From Paractinoplanes lichenicola (GTDB lineage Bacteria; Actinomycetota; Actinomycetes; Mycobacteriales; Micromonosporaceae), in the NCBI RefSeq assembly GCF_016785085.1, contig NZ_JAENHO010000012.1:310001-374000 (forward strand): a stretch of DNA of 64,000 bases, given 5' to 3'. The position numbers were made by a program, and so were the translations under genes. Shown one piece after another: positions 8,346 through 17,180 of this stretch. The notes under the pieces were generated by a model that saw nothing but the letters and a program-made list of their open reading frames with translations, ran no database searches and was not told the DNA's origin. The first letter of the stretch is position 1. Every line of letters begins with the position of its first letter.

Positions 8346-9749
8346 CTACCGGTAGTGGCGTACCTGGCGGACGGACGGAGCCAGGCCGAGCAGGAACAGC
8401 GCCAGCAGCGCGAGCACGCTGCCGGCGAACAACACCGTGTCGATCAGCGGGGTGACCGCACGGCCGAGCAGGAACACGGCGCCCAGGTGCAGCGCCAGAG
8501 CGGCGAGCAGCGACGCGCAGAGCCGGCCGAACCGCTCGAACCCGGCCAGCAGGAACGCGACGTAGTAGGCGCCGGCCAGCAGCACGTGGGCGACGACCAT
8601 GACCATGACCGCGGGATCGGTCGTGCGCAGCACCGCCACGAGCGCGACGCCGAGCACGGCCGGGACGGCCAGGCAGAGCAGGATCTCGTGGCCGATCACG
8701 CGGGCCAGGTGCACTTCGAAATCGGCCGGGCGGCGGCTGGTGCGGGTCAGGCCCACAGCCTGGCCCCGGAACCGTTCGGCCCGCCACTCGACGAAGCCCA
8801 TCGACAGGATCAGCGGGGCCACCGCGACGGCGATGTCGAGGCGGCCGGACAGATAGGGCAGGGCCGCGTGCAAAAGCAGAAGAGCCGAGAGCAGCCCGTA
8901 CGCGGTGACGCCGCCCAGCGCGCGCCAGGGCAACCGGGCCGGCGGCTCACCGGCTCGCCCCTTGCGGAACGTGCACCAGAGCGCGGCCGAGAACGCGAGC
9001 AGGACCCCGGCCCCGGCGGCGATCAGCGCGGCGTCGCGGGCCCGCTCGTCGAGCAGGTAGGCGACGCCGGCCACGACCGCCGTGGCCATCGCGAGCGCCT
9101 GCCACAGCTCGCGGCGATAGAACATCAGGACCGTGCCGGCGAGCTGGTAGGTCAGCTGACCGGCGGCCAGCAGCACCAGGGCCCAGCTGCCGATGGCCGC
9201 GCCGATCAGGCCGCCCAGCAGCGGGGCGGCCAGGGCCGAGAAGCGCAGCAGGCGGGCCGCGCGGTGCGGGCGGTTGGCGCCGAGCAGCTTGTACGCGGCG
9301 AAGGCGACCGTGCCCGCGTACGCCCACCCGGCGACCCCGGCCAGGGTCAGCGCGAGCACGGCGTGGCGGTGGCCGAGGACCGCCAGCACGGCCGGGAAGA
9401 CCGCGCTGGGCAGGGCGTACAGGGGGCCGTGGAGCAGCAGGCGCAGGGTCTGGCGGCGGCCGTGCCCGGTGGCGACCGGGGCCGGCGGGTCGTCGGCGGG
9501 CGGGCCGAGGCGGCGGAACACCTCGGACGACAGCGCGAACACGTCGGGGAAGCCGTACTCGACCCGGGCGATGCGGTCGGTGACGCCGTCGGCCTCGAGC
9601 GCGGCGGCGACCTGAAGCGCTTCGACGGCCCGCGCGAGGGCGGGTCGCATCCGGTCGACGAGCATGTCGAGCGGGTCGGTCGAGATGCGTGGCAGGACGA
9701 CCGGGTGGGTCGGCGGGGCGGTGGCTTCCGCCTGGTCCTCGACCGTCAT
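8346..9749 (-). CDS. Polytopic membrane protein, positional counterpart of PelG
   Basis: 467 residues. An N-terminal ~110-residue soluble segment (LDMLVDRMRPALARAVEALQ) is followed by roughly ten to twelve hydrophobic helices to the C-terminus, with short basic loops (RREL, RKGR, RRPADFE). The start ATG overlaps the PelF-like transferase stop by four bases. In Pel systems pelF is followed by pelG, encoding a 12-helix MOP-type transporter that forms the export complex with PelF. Position, size and topology suggest the same role here, but I see no clear PelG sequence signature. It could be a divergent flippase, a polymerase or an unrelated membrane protein. Confidence 0.7.
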   Translation of the reverse strand: MTVEDQAEATAPPTHPVVLPRISTDPLDMLVDRMRPALARAVEALQVAAALEADGVTDRIARVEYGFPDVFALSSEVFRRLGPPADDPPAPVATGHGRRQTLRLLLHGPLYALPSAVFPAVLAVLGHRHAVLALTLAGVAGWAYAGTVAFAAYKLLGANRPHRAARLLRFSALAAPLLGGLIGAAIGSWALVLLAAGQLTYQLAGTVLMFYRRELWQALAMATAVVAGVAYLLDERARDAALIAAGAGVLLAFSAALWCTFRKGRAGEPPARLPWRALGGVTAYGLLSALLLLHAALPYLSGRLDIAVAVAPLILSMGFVEWRAERFRGQAVGLTRTSRRPADFEVHLARVIGHEILLCLAVPAVLGVALVAVLRTTDPAVMVMVVAHVLLAGAYYVAFLLAGFERFGRLCASLLAALALHLGAVFLLGRAVTPLIDTVLFAGSVLALLALFLLGLAPSVRQVRHYR

Positions 9750-11236
9750 CGCATGCCCAGCCAGGCCGGGGCGGCGGGACGCAGCCGGGGTGCCGGGATC
9801 GCGCCCTCGAGCGGGCGGGCCAGGCGCTCGTAGACGTCGCGGTACATCTGCAGCGACTGTGCGAGCGTGAAGTGCTCGAGCACCCGCTGCCGGGCCGCGT
9901 ACCCGAGGTTGAAGCGCAGGTCGTCGTTCTCCAGCAGCTCGATGCAGGCCTCGGCCACGGCCGCGTGATCGCGCGGCGCCACGACCCGGCCGGTGTCGGC
10001 GACCGCCTCGGCCACCCCGCCCACGTTGGTGCACACGCAGGGCCGCCCGCAGGCCATGGCCTCGACCACCGTGTACGGGAAGCCCTCGGAGATGCTGGTC
10101 AGCGCGACGATGCTGCCGGCGTGGTAGGCGTCGACGGCCCGCTCGATGCGGCCCTCCAGCTTGGCCGAGTCCTCGAGGCCGAGCTCCTCGATCAGCCGCT
10201 GGCACGACTCGTGATACGTGCGGTTGACCGCGGGGGTGCCGCCGAAGATGCGCAGCCGGGCGTTCGGGATCTTGTCGCGGACGATCGCGAACGCGCGGAT
10301 CAGCGTGTGCAGGTCCTTGAGCGGGTCGACCCGGCCCATGAAGGCGATCGTCGGCACGTCGGGCTCACTGGTCGCGGCCGGGAACTCGGCCGGCTCGACG
10401 CCGTTGTACATCGTCCACATGCGCTCGGGGTCGGCCCCGTTGTGCAGCTGCCACCGCCGGTTGTAGGACGAGTGCGGCGCGAGCACGTCGGTGATCAGGT
10501 ACGCCGCGCCGGCCAGCGAGCGGAAGAAGCTCAAGGCCATCACCCGTACGGCGTGGGGTGCGTCGTCGTGCAGGTAGGACATGTAACGCTCGCGCAGGTA
10601 GATGCCGTGCTCGCTCATCACCAGCGGGGTGCCGTAGCGCCACTTGGCGACCATCGCGACCAGCATCGACAGCCCGTTCATCGAGCAGTGCACGATGTCG
10701 GCCTGCACGGCGGGGGCGCTCAGCGGCCGCAGCATGTGCTCCAGCAGCCAGGTCGCCTGCACGGCGTCGGCGACCGTGGGGGCCGGGGCGGTCTGCTCGA
10801 CGCGCAGCGCGCGCCACGCGTCGAGCATCATGGTGACCGCCTCGTTGCCGACGAGCGCCTCGCCGAGGTTGCCGCCCGACTCGGCGTACTCGTACAGGCC
10901 GCGCAGGGCCAGCAGGAACAGCCCGCGGCCCTGCTCGGGCTGCAGCGTGTCGACCGGCGTGATCAGGGCCCGCAGAAACATCTCGTACGGGCCCGTGAAG
11001 GCCGGCCCGGGGCTTTTTGTGAAGCGGCCGCGATCATGGCCGCCCCACAGCGGCACGGAGTGCACCCGGTCCAAGTTCGCCGGTTCGGCGAAGACCGACT
11101 GCTCGGAGCCGTCGACGGTGAGCGCGACGACCTCCCAGCGGTAGTCGGGCATCCCCTTGATGAGCTGCTCGCACCAGATGCTGACGCCGCCCATCGCATA
11201 GGGATAGGTCCCCTCGGACACGAGTGCGATCCGCAT
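9746..11236 (-). CDS. pelF: PelF-family GT4 glycosyltransferase
   Basis: 496 residues, longer than ordinary GT4 enzymes because of the PelF-specific N-terminal half. It begins with the PelF hallmark EGTYPYAMGGVSIWCEQLI, the donor-independent GGVS loop. The middle has LVMSEHGIYLRERY. The C-terminal GT-B domain has FMGRVDPLKDLHTLIRAF and the donor-binding ISEGFPYTVVEAMACGRP EX7E region, then CTNVGGVAEAV. PelF enzymes use UDP-sugars (UDP-GlcNAc/GalNAc) to polymerise the cationic Pel polysaccharide in the cytosol. It lies 7 bases after the deacetylase gene and overlaps the membrane-protein gene, so it is firmly in the operon. Confidence 0.9.
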   Translation of the reverse strand: MRIALVSEGTYPYAMGGVSIWCEQLIKGMPDYRWEVVALTVDGSEQSVFAEPANLDRVHSVPLWGGHDRGRFTKSPGPAFTGPYEMFLRALITPVDTLQPEQGRGLFLLALRGLYEYAESGGNLGEALVGNEAVTMMLDAWRALRVEQTAPAPTVADAVQATWLLEHMLRPLSAPAVQADIVHCSMNGLSMLVAMVAKWRYGTPLVMSEHGIYLRERYMSYLHDDAPHAVRVMALSFFRSLAGAAYLITDVLAPHSSYNRRWQLHNGADPERMWTMYNGVEPAEFPAATSEPDVPTIAFMGRVDPLKDLHTLIRAFAIVRDKIPNARLRIFGGTPAVNRTYHESCQRLIEELGLEDSAKLEGRIERAVDAYHAGSIVALTSISEGFPYTVVEAMACGRPCVCTNVGGVAEAVADTGRVVAPRDHAAVAEACIELLENDDLRFNLGYAARQRVLEHFTLAQSLQMYRDVYERLARPLEGAIPAPRLRPAAPAWLGMR

Positions 11237-11243
11237 TGTTCGG

Positions 11244-13355
11244 TTACGCCCTCGGCTGGGCGGTGACGGTCACCGCGGTGCCGGCCGTGAGCGCCAGCGG
11301 TGCGGTGACATCGGAGCCGTACGTGGTCGAGGTCGCCGCCTGCACGCCGCTGACCTGAACGGTTCCGGCCGCCGGGGACGTCACCGTCACCTCCCCGGTG
11401 GACCGGTCGTAGACCGCGTCGACCCCGGCCGCCAGCTGGTTGAAGTGCTGAGTGCGGACGCTGGTGTAGGCCCCGATCTCGGCCCAGTCCTGGTTGAGCA
11501 GCGGCACCGAGTAGATCGCCCGGTACTTGCTGACGACCGCCTCGACCCAGTCGGTGGCCAGCGTGCGGCCGTTGCCGTAGTCGCGGACGTTGGCGATGTG
11601 CAGCGTGTGCGTGTTGATGCCGCCCGCCGCCACGTGCTGCAGCGCGATCTGAGTCTCGTAGTCGAGGATCTGCTCGTACGTGCGGTTCGTCGGCCAGTAC
11701 GGGAACTTGCCGTTGGGGCCGTAGAAGGAGTTGTAGAACGCGGTCTCCTCCTCGGGCGTCGTGCAGAAGTAGGCGAAGTTCGTCGGCCAGTCCGGCACGA
11801 CCTCGACCGCGGGCTCCATCGGGTGCACGAGCGAGGCGTTGAAGTGCGCCGGCTTGTGGCTGGCGAACGACATGTTGCCGTGCAGGTAGCGGATGTTGAG
11901 GTCCTTGGCCGCCTGCAGCAGGTTCGGGTTCGAGCCCTCGAGGCCGTGGTCGACCGGCACGCCGGTGTCGTCGTCCGGGTCGACCGTGTAGACGCCCAGC
12001 CCGGAGTATTCGGGGGTCTTGAGCACCCCGGCCGACTCGGTCAGGCCGATGCCGGCCCCCGCCGTACGGTTCTGCAGGATCTCGTTGCGCGTGGTGGCGT
12101 AGCTCGTGTGGTTGAGCTCGGGGTGGTTGAACGTGTGGTTCAGCCACCGGAAGTCGTTCGCGAGACACTTGGTCGTCGCGGTGAGCTCGTTGATGCCGCC
12201 GTTCGGGCTGCACTGGTTGCCGGCGAACGGGTCGATGTCGGCACCGTTGAAGGCCAGGTTGAACTTGAACCCGAGGCCGAGCGCGTCCTGCCGCTGGTCG
12301 AGGTTGACCATGTCGTGCGCCGAGACCTGGAACCCGGGGTCGTATTCGATGTGCCCGTCCGGGTAGTAGTGGTCGGCGGTGTTGAACCAGTCGTCGATGT
12401 CGACGTTGAGGTGGTGCCGCTGCTCGCCGAGGAACAGGCCCTTGGTGGCCCAGCGCACGAGCCCGTAGACCAGCACGTCGGACTGCAGCAGATACTGGTT
12501 GAGCGTGAACGTCAGCGCGAGCCGCTCGCGGCCGTCGGCCGAGGTCGAGCGCACGCCCAGCACGTTGGTGCCGTCGGTGGCGATGGCCTCGGCGGCGCAG
12601 CCCGGGGCGATGCTCGTCTTGTAGACGTACGACTGCACGACCGGGATCGCGGCGTCGGCCTTGAGGTAGTCGAACACCCCGGCGCCGGCACTCGTGAGGC
12701 TGACGTTGAGCGGGGTGTCACCGACCGAGGTCTCGCCGGCCGAGCGCAGGCAGTAATCCTCGGGCCAGGCGCCGTAGCTGGTGTAGAGCGCGGCCTGGCG
12801 CACCCCGAAGTTCCGCTCGTACGCCCAGAGCGTGTTCCACTCGTTGGCGTCGAGCCCGTTGAGGTAGTTGGCGCCGTCGGCGTACACGAGCATGGTGTTG
12901 GTCAGCAGGATCGCGTTGTACTTGCCGGTGCCGTCGGCCCGCAGCAGGGTGTCGACGGTCAACGGCGTGTCGGCGCTGTAGAGCACGTCGTACGAGGCGC
13001 CGAGGCGGTCCAGCGTCGTCTTCCACGTCGGGACGCCGAAGTCGTCCTGATTCGTGGCGACGACCAGCGCGCGCAGGGCGACCTTGTCGTTGAGGCCCGC
13101 GGCCTTCGCTGTGGGCTTCTGGAAGCTTTGCCCGGCGGCCTTGTTGAGAGCGACCTTGCCGGAGCGCTTGGGCAGGGGCTTGGGCGGGGTCACCCGGGGC
13201 GGGGCGACCTGGCCGTAGCCGGGAATCTGGGGTGGGGTCTGGGGTTTGGCGGGCTTCGCGTCCGCGGGCGCCGCCGCCACGATGGTCCCAACGACCAGGG
13301 CGGCGACTATAGCGCTTACCGCACGGCGGTAGGCGGGCATGCGGGCAGCGGCCAT
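11244..13355 (-). CDS. Secreted Agd3/CE18-like polysaccharide deacetylase
   Basis: 703 residues, first gene of the operon. The N-terminal signal peptide spans about residues 1-33, followed by a Pro/Lys-rich linker to about residue 75. Residues ~90-300 form a domain beginning LRALVVATNQDDF, like the accessory domain of fungal Agd3. The catalytic part has HLNVDIDDWFNT (metal Asp dyad near residue 320) and WLNHTFNHPELNH (HxxxH near residue 405), the two metal motifs of CE4/CE18 deacetylases. A ~100-residue beta-rich tail ends the protein. It should remove acetyl groups from GalNAc in an exported polymer. Start ATG 13355 has a GGAGG site; an in-frame ATG at 13340 is an alternative. Family assignment is by motif only. 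Confidence 0.82.
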   Translation of the reverse strand: MAAARMPAYRRAVSAIVAALVVGTIVAAAPADAKPAKPQTPPQIPGYGQVAPPRVTPPKPLPKRSGKVALNKAAGQSFQKPTAKAAGLNDKVALRALVVATNQDDFGVPTWKTTLDRLGASYDVLYSADTPLTVDTLLRADGTGKYNAILLTNTMLVYADGANYLNGLDANEWNTLWAYERNFGVRQAALYTSYGAWPEDYCLRSAGETSVGDTPLNVSLTSAGAGVFDYLKADAAIPVVQSYVYKTSIAPGCAAEAIATDGTNVLGVRSTSADGRERLALTFTLNQYLLQSDVLVYGLVRWATKGLFLGEQRHHLNVDIDDWFNTADHYYPDGHIEYDPGFQVSAHDMVNLDQRQDALGLGFKFNLAFNGADIDPFAGNQCSPNGGINELTATTKCLANDFRWLNHTFNHPELNHTSYATTRNEILQNRTAGAGIGLTESAGVLKTPEYSGLGVYTVDPDDDTGVPVDHGLEGSNPNLLQAAKDLNIRYLHGNMSFASHKPAHFNASLVHPMEPAVEVVPDWPTNFAYFCTTPEEETAFYNSFYGPNGKFPYWPTNRTYEQILDYETQIALQHVAAGGINTHTLHIANVRDYGNGRTLATDWVEAVVSKYRAIYSVPLLNQDWAEIGAYTSVRTQHFNQLAAGVDAVYDRSTGEVTVTSPAAGTVQVSGVQAATSTTYGSDVTAPLALTAGTAVTVTAQPRA

Positions 13356-13999
13356 CGAGGAACCTCCACGGTGGACGGGAGTGGGGTGGGGCGGGGCGTG
13401 CCGACGGCGAGTCTAAGCAAGATTTAAGGATTGCCGGGGCGCTATCGGCCTGTCCGCCGCACGACCATTCCCGACCGTTGACGCCAATCGACGGCAGTGA
13501 TAACCCGGTCGCGATTCGACAGGTTTCAAACCACCGTTACGGCTCGGTTTTCTCGTGCTGACAAGCCATTTCCCCCCGTACGGGTAATGGTCCGTTAACA
13601 ATCCGTCCGGTCCGGCCGCCGCTCGCCGGCAGCTCGGATTATCGCGCAAGATCCTTATACGCCCGATGTGCGCGTGTTGCCGGGATGTGCGGTCGCGGCG
13701 CAATCGGTCTGGTTTAGACGGTCGACGATGGACACAGCGTGGCCGCGCACCGACTCCCCGCCCATCTCGGTGATTGAGACGTATCAATAGGAAATGGCGT
13801 TTCCCTTACGGGCCCGGCGGCCCCCGAATGCCCTCGCGACATGTCCGCGAAATGTCCGGACCGGAGTCGGCAAATTACCCGCGGGTAAATACGGGCGGGC
13901 CGTTTATGACAGATGTCACCGATGCGTCGTGCAGCCTGCACCCGAACCGATGAGCCACCGCACTGCCCCCGCCTCCCCCGCCCGGAAACCCTTGTCCGT
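13356..13999 (-). other. Gene-free divergent control region ahead of the polymer operon
   Basis: About 640 bases between the divergently transcribed deacetylase and alpha/beta-hydrolase genes, visibly richer in A+T than its surroundings. No open frame here has actinomycete codon bias. It must hold promoters for both sides. I see a perfect palindrome (13875-13888) near the hydrolase but no convincing c-di-GMP or c-di-AMP riboswitch core. Confidence 0.6.
13875..13888. promoter_or_regulatory. Perfect 14-bp palindrome TTACCCGCGGGTAA
   Basis: The sequence is its own reverse complement and sits about 110 bases before the hydrolase start, in the divergent control region. Length and symmetry fit a TetR/GntR-type operator. 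The regulator is unknown. Confidence 0.5.
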
Positions 14000-15229
14000 A
14001 TGACGATTGCCGCTCTCGCCCTGGCCGCCGCCCTCCTGCCGGGCCCACCCACACCGGCACCCTCCTTGCCGGCTCCCACCTCGCTCCGGCCCTCACCGCC
14101 TGCCTCCGCCTTCGCCTGGCCCGCCTCTGTCGTGCCGGAGTCCTCTTCACCGTCTGCGTTCGGACTCGCCGACGTCGACGTGCAGCTCACCTTGCCTGCG
14201 CCCACCGGCCGGCACCCCGTAGGCACGGTCTCGCTGCATCTGATCGACTCGTCCCGGCCGGACCCGTGGGTCCCCGCCGAGAAACGGCGCGAGCTGATGG
14301 CCCAGATCTGGTACCCCGCCGCGACCGTCCGCGGCTACCCCCGCGCCGACTGGGTGTCGCCACAGATCGCGGCCCGCATGGCCCCGTCCGGCTCCGGCGC
14401 GGTCCTGCCGGTGACGCACGGGCATGTCGGCGCCCCGGCCGCCGCCGGACGCCGTCCCGTCGTGCTCTGGTCCCCCGGCCTCGGCATGGAACGCACCTCC
14501 AGCACCGCCCTGGTCGAGGAGCTCGCCTCACAAGGATTCGTCGTCGTCACGATCGACCACACCCACGACGCCAACTTCGTCGAATTCCCCGACGGCCGCC
14601 TCGCCACCCTGGCGATCCCCATCCCCGCCACGCCGGCCGAGGAGCAGACGATGCTGGCCAAGGCCCTCGCCGTACGGGTGGCCGACACGCGCTTCGTGCT
14701 CGACCAGCTCACCCAGGGCCGCCTCGTCCGATCGTTGCCCCATGGCCTCGCCGCGGCCCTCGATCTGCGCCGCATCGGCATGGCCGGGCACTCGATGGGC
14801 GGCGCCACCGCGGCCGAGGTCATGCGCGTCGACCCCCGCGTCCGGGCCGGGGCCAACCTCGACGGCACCTTCTTCGGCTCGCCCCTCACGACCGGCCTCC
14901 ACCGCCCGTTCCTCATGCTCGGCGCGGGCGTCGACGACTCCTGGACCACGATGTGGGGCAAGCTGCGCGGACCGCGCTACTGGCTGCAGGTCGACCACAC
15001 GGCCCACCTGTCGTTCACCGACCTGCAGACCCTGCTGCCCCAGCTCGGCACGCCCGCCCCGGAGCGGGAGCAGCTGATCGGTAGCATCGACGGCGAGCGG
15101 TCCATCGCCGTCCAACGGCCGTACGTGGTGGCCTTCTTCGACCGCCACCTGCGCCACGGCGACGCCCGGCTGCTCGCCGGACCGTCCCCCCGCTTCCCCG
15201 AGATGCGCTTCTACCCGAACTTCCCCTAG
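14000..15229 (+). CDS. Secreted alpha/beta hydrolase (PAF-acetylhydrolase/lipase-like)
   Basis: 409 residues starting with a hydrophobic signal segment and a long Pro/Ser/Ala-rich stretch to about residue 55. The hydrolase domain shows the oxyanion region VVLWSPGLGMERTSS, the nucleophile elbow GHSMGG (Ser265), an Asp region near NLDGTFF, and a C-terminal catalytic His in AHLSF (about His336). This layout matches the platelet-activating-factor acetylhydrolase isoform II/dienelactone-hydrolase group of secreted esterases. Start chosen at the ATG at 14000, which places the signal peptide at the N-terminus; an upstream in-frame ATG adds 29 polar residues. The stop lies 9 bases before the histidine kinase gene. 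Confidence 0.83.
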   Translation: MTIAALALAAALLPGPPTPAPSLPAPTSLRPSPPASAFAWPASVVPESSSPSAFGLADVDVQLTLPAPTGRHPVGTVSLHLIDSSRPDPWVPAEKRRELMAQIWYPAATVRGYPRADWVSPQIAARMAPSGSGAVLPVTHGHVGAPAAAGRRPVVLWSPGLGMERTSSTALVEELASQGFVVVTIDHTHDANFVEFPDGRLATLAIPIPATPAEEQTMLAKALAVRVADTRFVLDQLTQGRLVRSLPHGLAAALDLRRIGMAGHSMGGATAAEVMRVDPRVRAGANLDGTFFGSPLTTGLHRPFLMLGAGVDDSWTTMWGKLRGPRYWLQVDHTAHLSFTDLQTLLPQLGTPAPEREQLIGSIDGERSIAVQRPYVVAFFDRHLRHGDARLLAGPSPRFPEMRFYPNFP

Positions 15230-15238
15230 CGAGACGCC

Positions 15239-16558
15239 ATGCGCAGCCAGACGGACCGGTTCGAGCTCTACATCAAGGTCACGCTCTACAGCAACGTGCT
15301 GCTGGTGCCGCTGATCGCGGGCGGGGCCATCCTCTCCCGGCCCCGCATCGGCCCCGAGGTGCTGCCGGTCATCGCCGCCACCACCATCCACGTCCTGCTC
15401 TGCGTCCTGCTGATGCGCGCGGGCATCGCCTCCTACCCCACCGCCGGCCCCCGCCCCGTACAGCCGGCCGGCGGCCCCGTACAGCCGGCCGCCGGCCCTC
15501 GCCTCCTACAGCCGGCCGCCGGACCTCTCGCCGGTCGGCCCGCGGTTGGCCCTCGCCCCCTTCGGCTGATCGCGGCCGGGGCGGTGTCGACCGCGATCGC
15601 CTGCGCCACCGCCGTTGGTGCCTACCCTCGCCCCGCCGCCGGCGATCCCGACAGTCCCACCGCCGCCGTCCTGCTCATGGTCATCACCCTGTACGCCGTG
15701 GCGCTGGCCACGGTCGTACGGGCCGCGGTCGTGGTTTGTACCCTCGGCCTGGCCGGCTGCACCACTCTGGCCCTCGTGGCCGGCCCCGGCTCCGCCATCG
15801 CGCTGGCCGCGGTGCTGCTCGTGCTGGCCCCCGCGGCCCGGGTCACGCTGTGGACGCTGGGCCTGGTGCGCGAGCTCGACGAGGCCCGCCGCGTACAGGC
15901 CGGCCTGGCCGTCACCGAGGAGCGCCTGCGCATCTCGCGCGACCTGCACGACGTCCTCGGGCGTACGCTCTCGGTCGTGGCTCTGAAGGCCGAACTCTCG
16001 GCACGCCTGGCGCAGCGGGGCCGCCCCGAGGCCGCCGACGAGATGCTCGAGGTGCGCCGCATCGCGCAGGACGCCCTGGTCGACCTGCGCGCCGTGGTCG
16101 GCTCCTACCGCACGGCCGACCTGCCCACCGAGCTGGCCGGCGCCCGCTCGCTGCTCGAATCGGCCGGCCTCACCTGCCACCTGACCGGCGACGCCACCAC
16201 GCTGCCCGCCCCGGCCCAGGCCGCCCTGGGCTGGGTGGTCCGCGAGGGCACCACCAACGTGCTGCGCCACAGCGAGGCCACCACCTGCCAGATCACCCTG
16301 ACCACCACCCCCGGCACGGCGACGTTGACGATGGCCAACGACGGCGTCCCGGCCGCTCCGGGCGCGGTGCGGCTGGGCAACGGCCTGACCGGGCTCAACG
16401 AACGCATCGCCGCCCTGGGCGGCACCATGACCGCCGCCCGTGTCCAACCCGCCGGTTTCTTGCTGACGGCTCGTCTCCCCGTCGCCCCGCCGGGCCCGGG
16501 CCGGGTGAGACGCCGTGATCGGAGTGCTGTCCGACCCCTCGATGCCTCGGCCGGGTGA
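15239..16558 (+). CDS. Sensor histidine kinase, DesK/NarL type
   Basis: 439 residues. The N-terminal membrane region (~residues 15-200) has about five or six helices interrupted by a proline-rich loop at residues 72-97 made of a tandem QPAAGP-type repeat. The HisKA_3 domain follows, with RISRDLHDVLGRTLSVVALK and phospho-accepting His237. The HATPase domain has VREGTTNVLRHS (N box) and RLGNGLTGLNERI (G box). It should autophosphorylate on an unknown membrane or extracytoplasmic signal and pass phosphate to the response regulator six bases downstream. The repeat loop is probably extracytoplasmic but its role is unknown. Confidence 0.9.
   Translation: MRSQTDRFELYIKVTLYSNVLLVPLIAGGAILSRPRIGPEVLPVIAATTIHVLLCVLLMRAGIASYPTAGPRPVQPAGGPVQPAAGPRLLQPAAGPLAGRPAVGPRPLRLIAAGAVSTAIACATAVGAYPRPAAGDPDSPTAAVLLMVITLYAVALATVVRAAVVVCTLGLAGCTTLALVAGPGSAIALAAVLLVLAPAARVTLWTLGLVRELDEARRVQAGLAVTEERLRISRDLHDVLGRTLSVVALKAELSARLAQRGRPEAADEMLEVRRIAQDALVDLRAVVGSYRTADLPTELAGARSLLESAGLTCHLTGDATTLPAPAQAALGWVVREGTTNVLRHSEATTCQITLTTTPGTATLTMANDGVPAAPGAVRLGNGLTGLNERIAALGGTMTAARVQPAGFLLTARLPVAPPGPGRVRRRDRSAVRPLDASAG
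15454..15530 (+). repeat. Coding tandem repeat in histidine kinase loop
   Basis: Three imperfect copies of a 21-27 base unit around TACAGCCGGCC(G/C) encode the low-complexity QPAGGP/QPAAGP loop between transmembrane helices of the kinase. Confidence 0.6.
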
Positions 16559-16564
16559 GACGTC

Positions 16565-17170
16565 GTGATCCGCGTGCTGCTGGCCGACGACGAGCACCTG
16601 ATCCGGGGCGCGATGGCCGCCCTGCTGGCGCTGGAGGACGACCTCACCGTCTCGGCCCAGGCCGCCACCGGCGCCGAGACCCTGTCGATGGCCCGCGCCC
16701 TGCACCCCGACGTGGCGATCATCGACCTGCAACTGCCCGACATGGACGGCGTACGGGTCGCCGAGGTTCTGCACCGCGAATTGCCCACCTGCCGCACGAT
16801 GATCGTCACCAGCCACGGCCTGCCCGGCCACCTGCGCCGCGCCCTGGCCGCCGGCGTCCGCGGCTTCCTGCCCAAGACGGCCGCCGCCGAGGTCCTGGCC
16901 ACCGTCATCCGCACGGTCGCCGCGGGCGGCCGCTACGTCGACCCGCAACTGGCCGCCGAGGCCATCAGCGCCGGCGACAGCCCCCTGACCACCCGCGAAA
17001 CCGACGTGCTGACACTGGCTGCCACGGGCGCCCCGATCGACGAGATAGCCCGCCGCGCCTCCCTCTCCCCCGGCACGGTCCGCAACTACCTCTCCGCCGC
17101 CGCCGGCAAACTGGGTGCCGCCAACCGCCACGAGGCCGCCCGCCGGGCCCGCGAACAAGGCTGGATCTAG
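16565..17170 (+). CDS. NarL/FixJ-family response regulator
   Basis: 201 residues. The receiver domain has the acidic pair in LLADDEH, phospho-acceptor Asp54 in IIDLQLPDMDG, Thr/Ser in IVTSHG and Lys in LPKTAA. The C-terminal LuxR-type helix-turn-helix starts PLTTRETDVLTLAATG and ends with LSPGTVRNYLSAAAGKLGA. It pairs with the kinase immediately upstream. The start is GTG at 16565, six bases after the kinase stop. Likely targets are nearby genes, but no operator is evident. Confidence 0.93.
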   Translation: MIRVLLADDEHLIRGAMAALLALEDDLTVSAQAATGAETLSMARALHPDVAIIDLQLPDMDGVRVAEVLHRELPTCRTMIVTSHGLPGHLRRALAAGVRGFLPKTAAAEVLATVIRTVAAGGRYVDPQLAAEAISAGDSPLTTRETDVLTLAATGAPIDEIARRASLSPGTVRNYLSAAAGKLGAANRHEAARRAREQGWI

Positions 17171-17180
17171 CTTCTCTTCG

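Noticed and set aside
2927..13355. Simple capsule or teichoic-acid operon
   Set aside because: GH114 hydrolases plus an Agd3-like deacetylase and PelF hallmark are not expected in such operons.
13356..13999. c-di-GMP or c-di-AMP riboswitch ahead of the polymer operon
   Set aside because: I looked on both strands and found no recognisable conserved core; only palindromes are visible.
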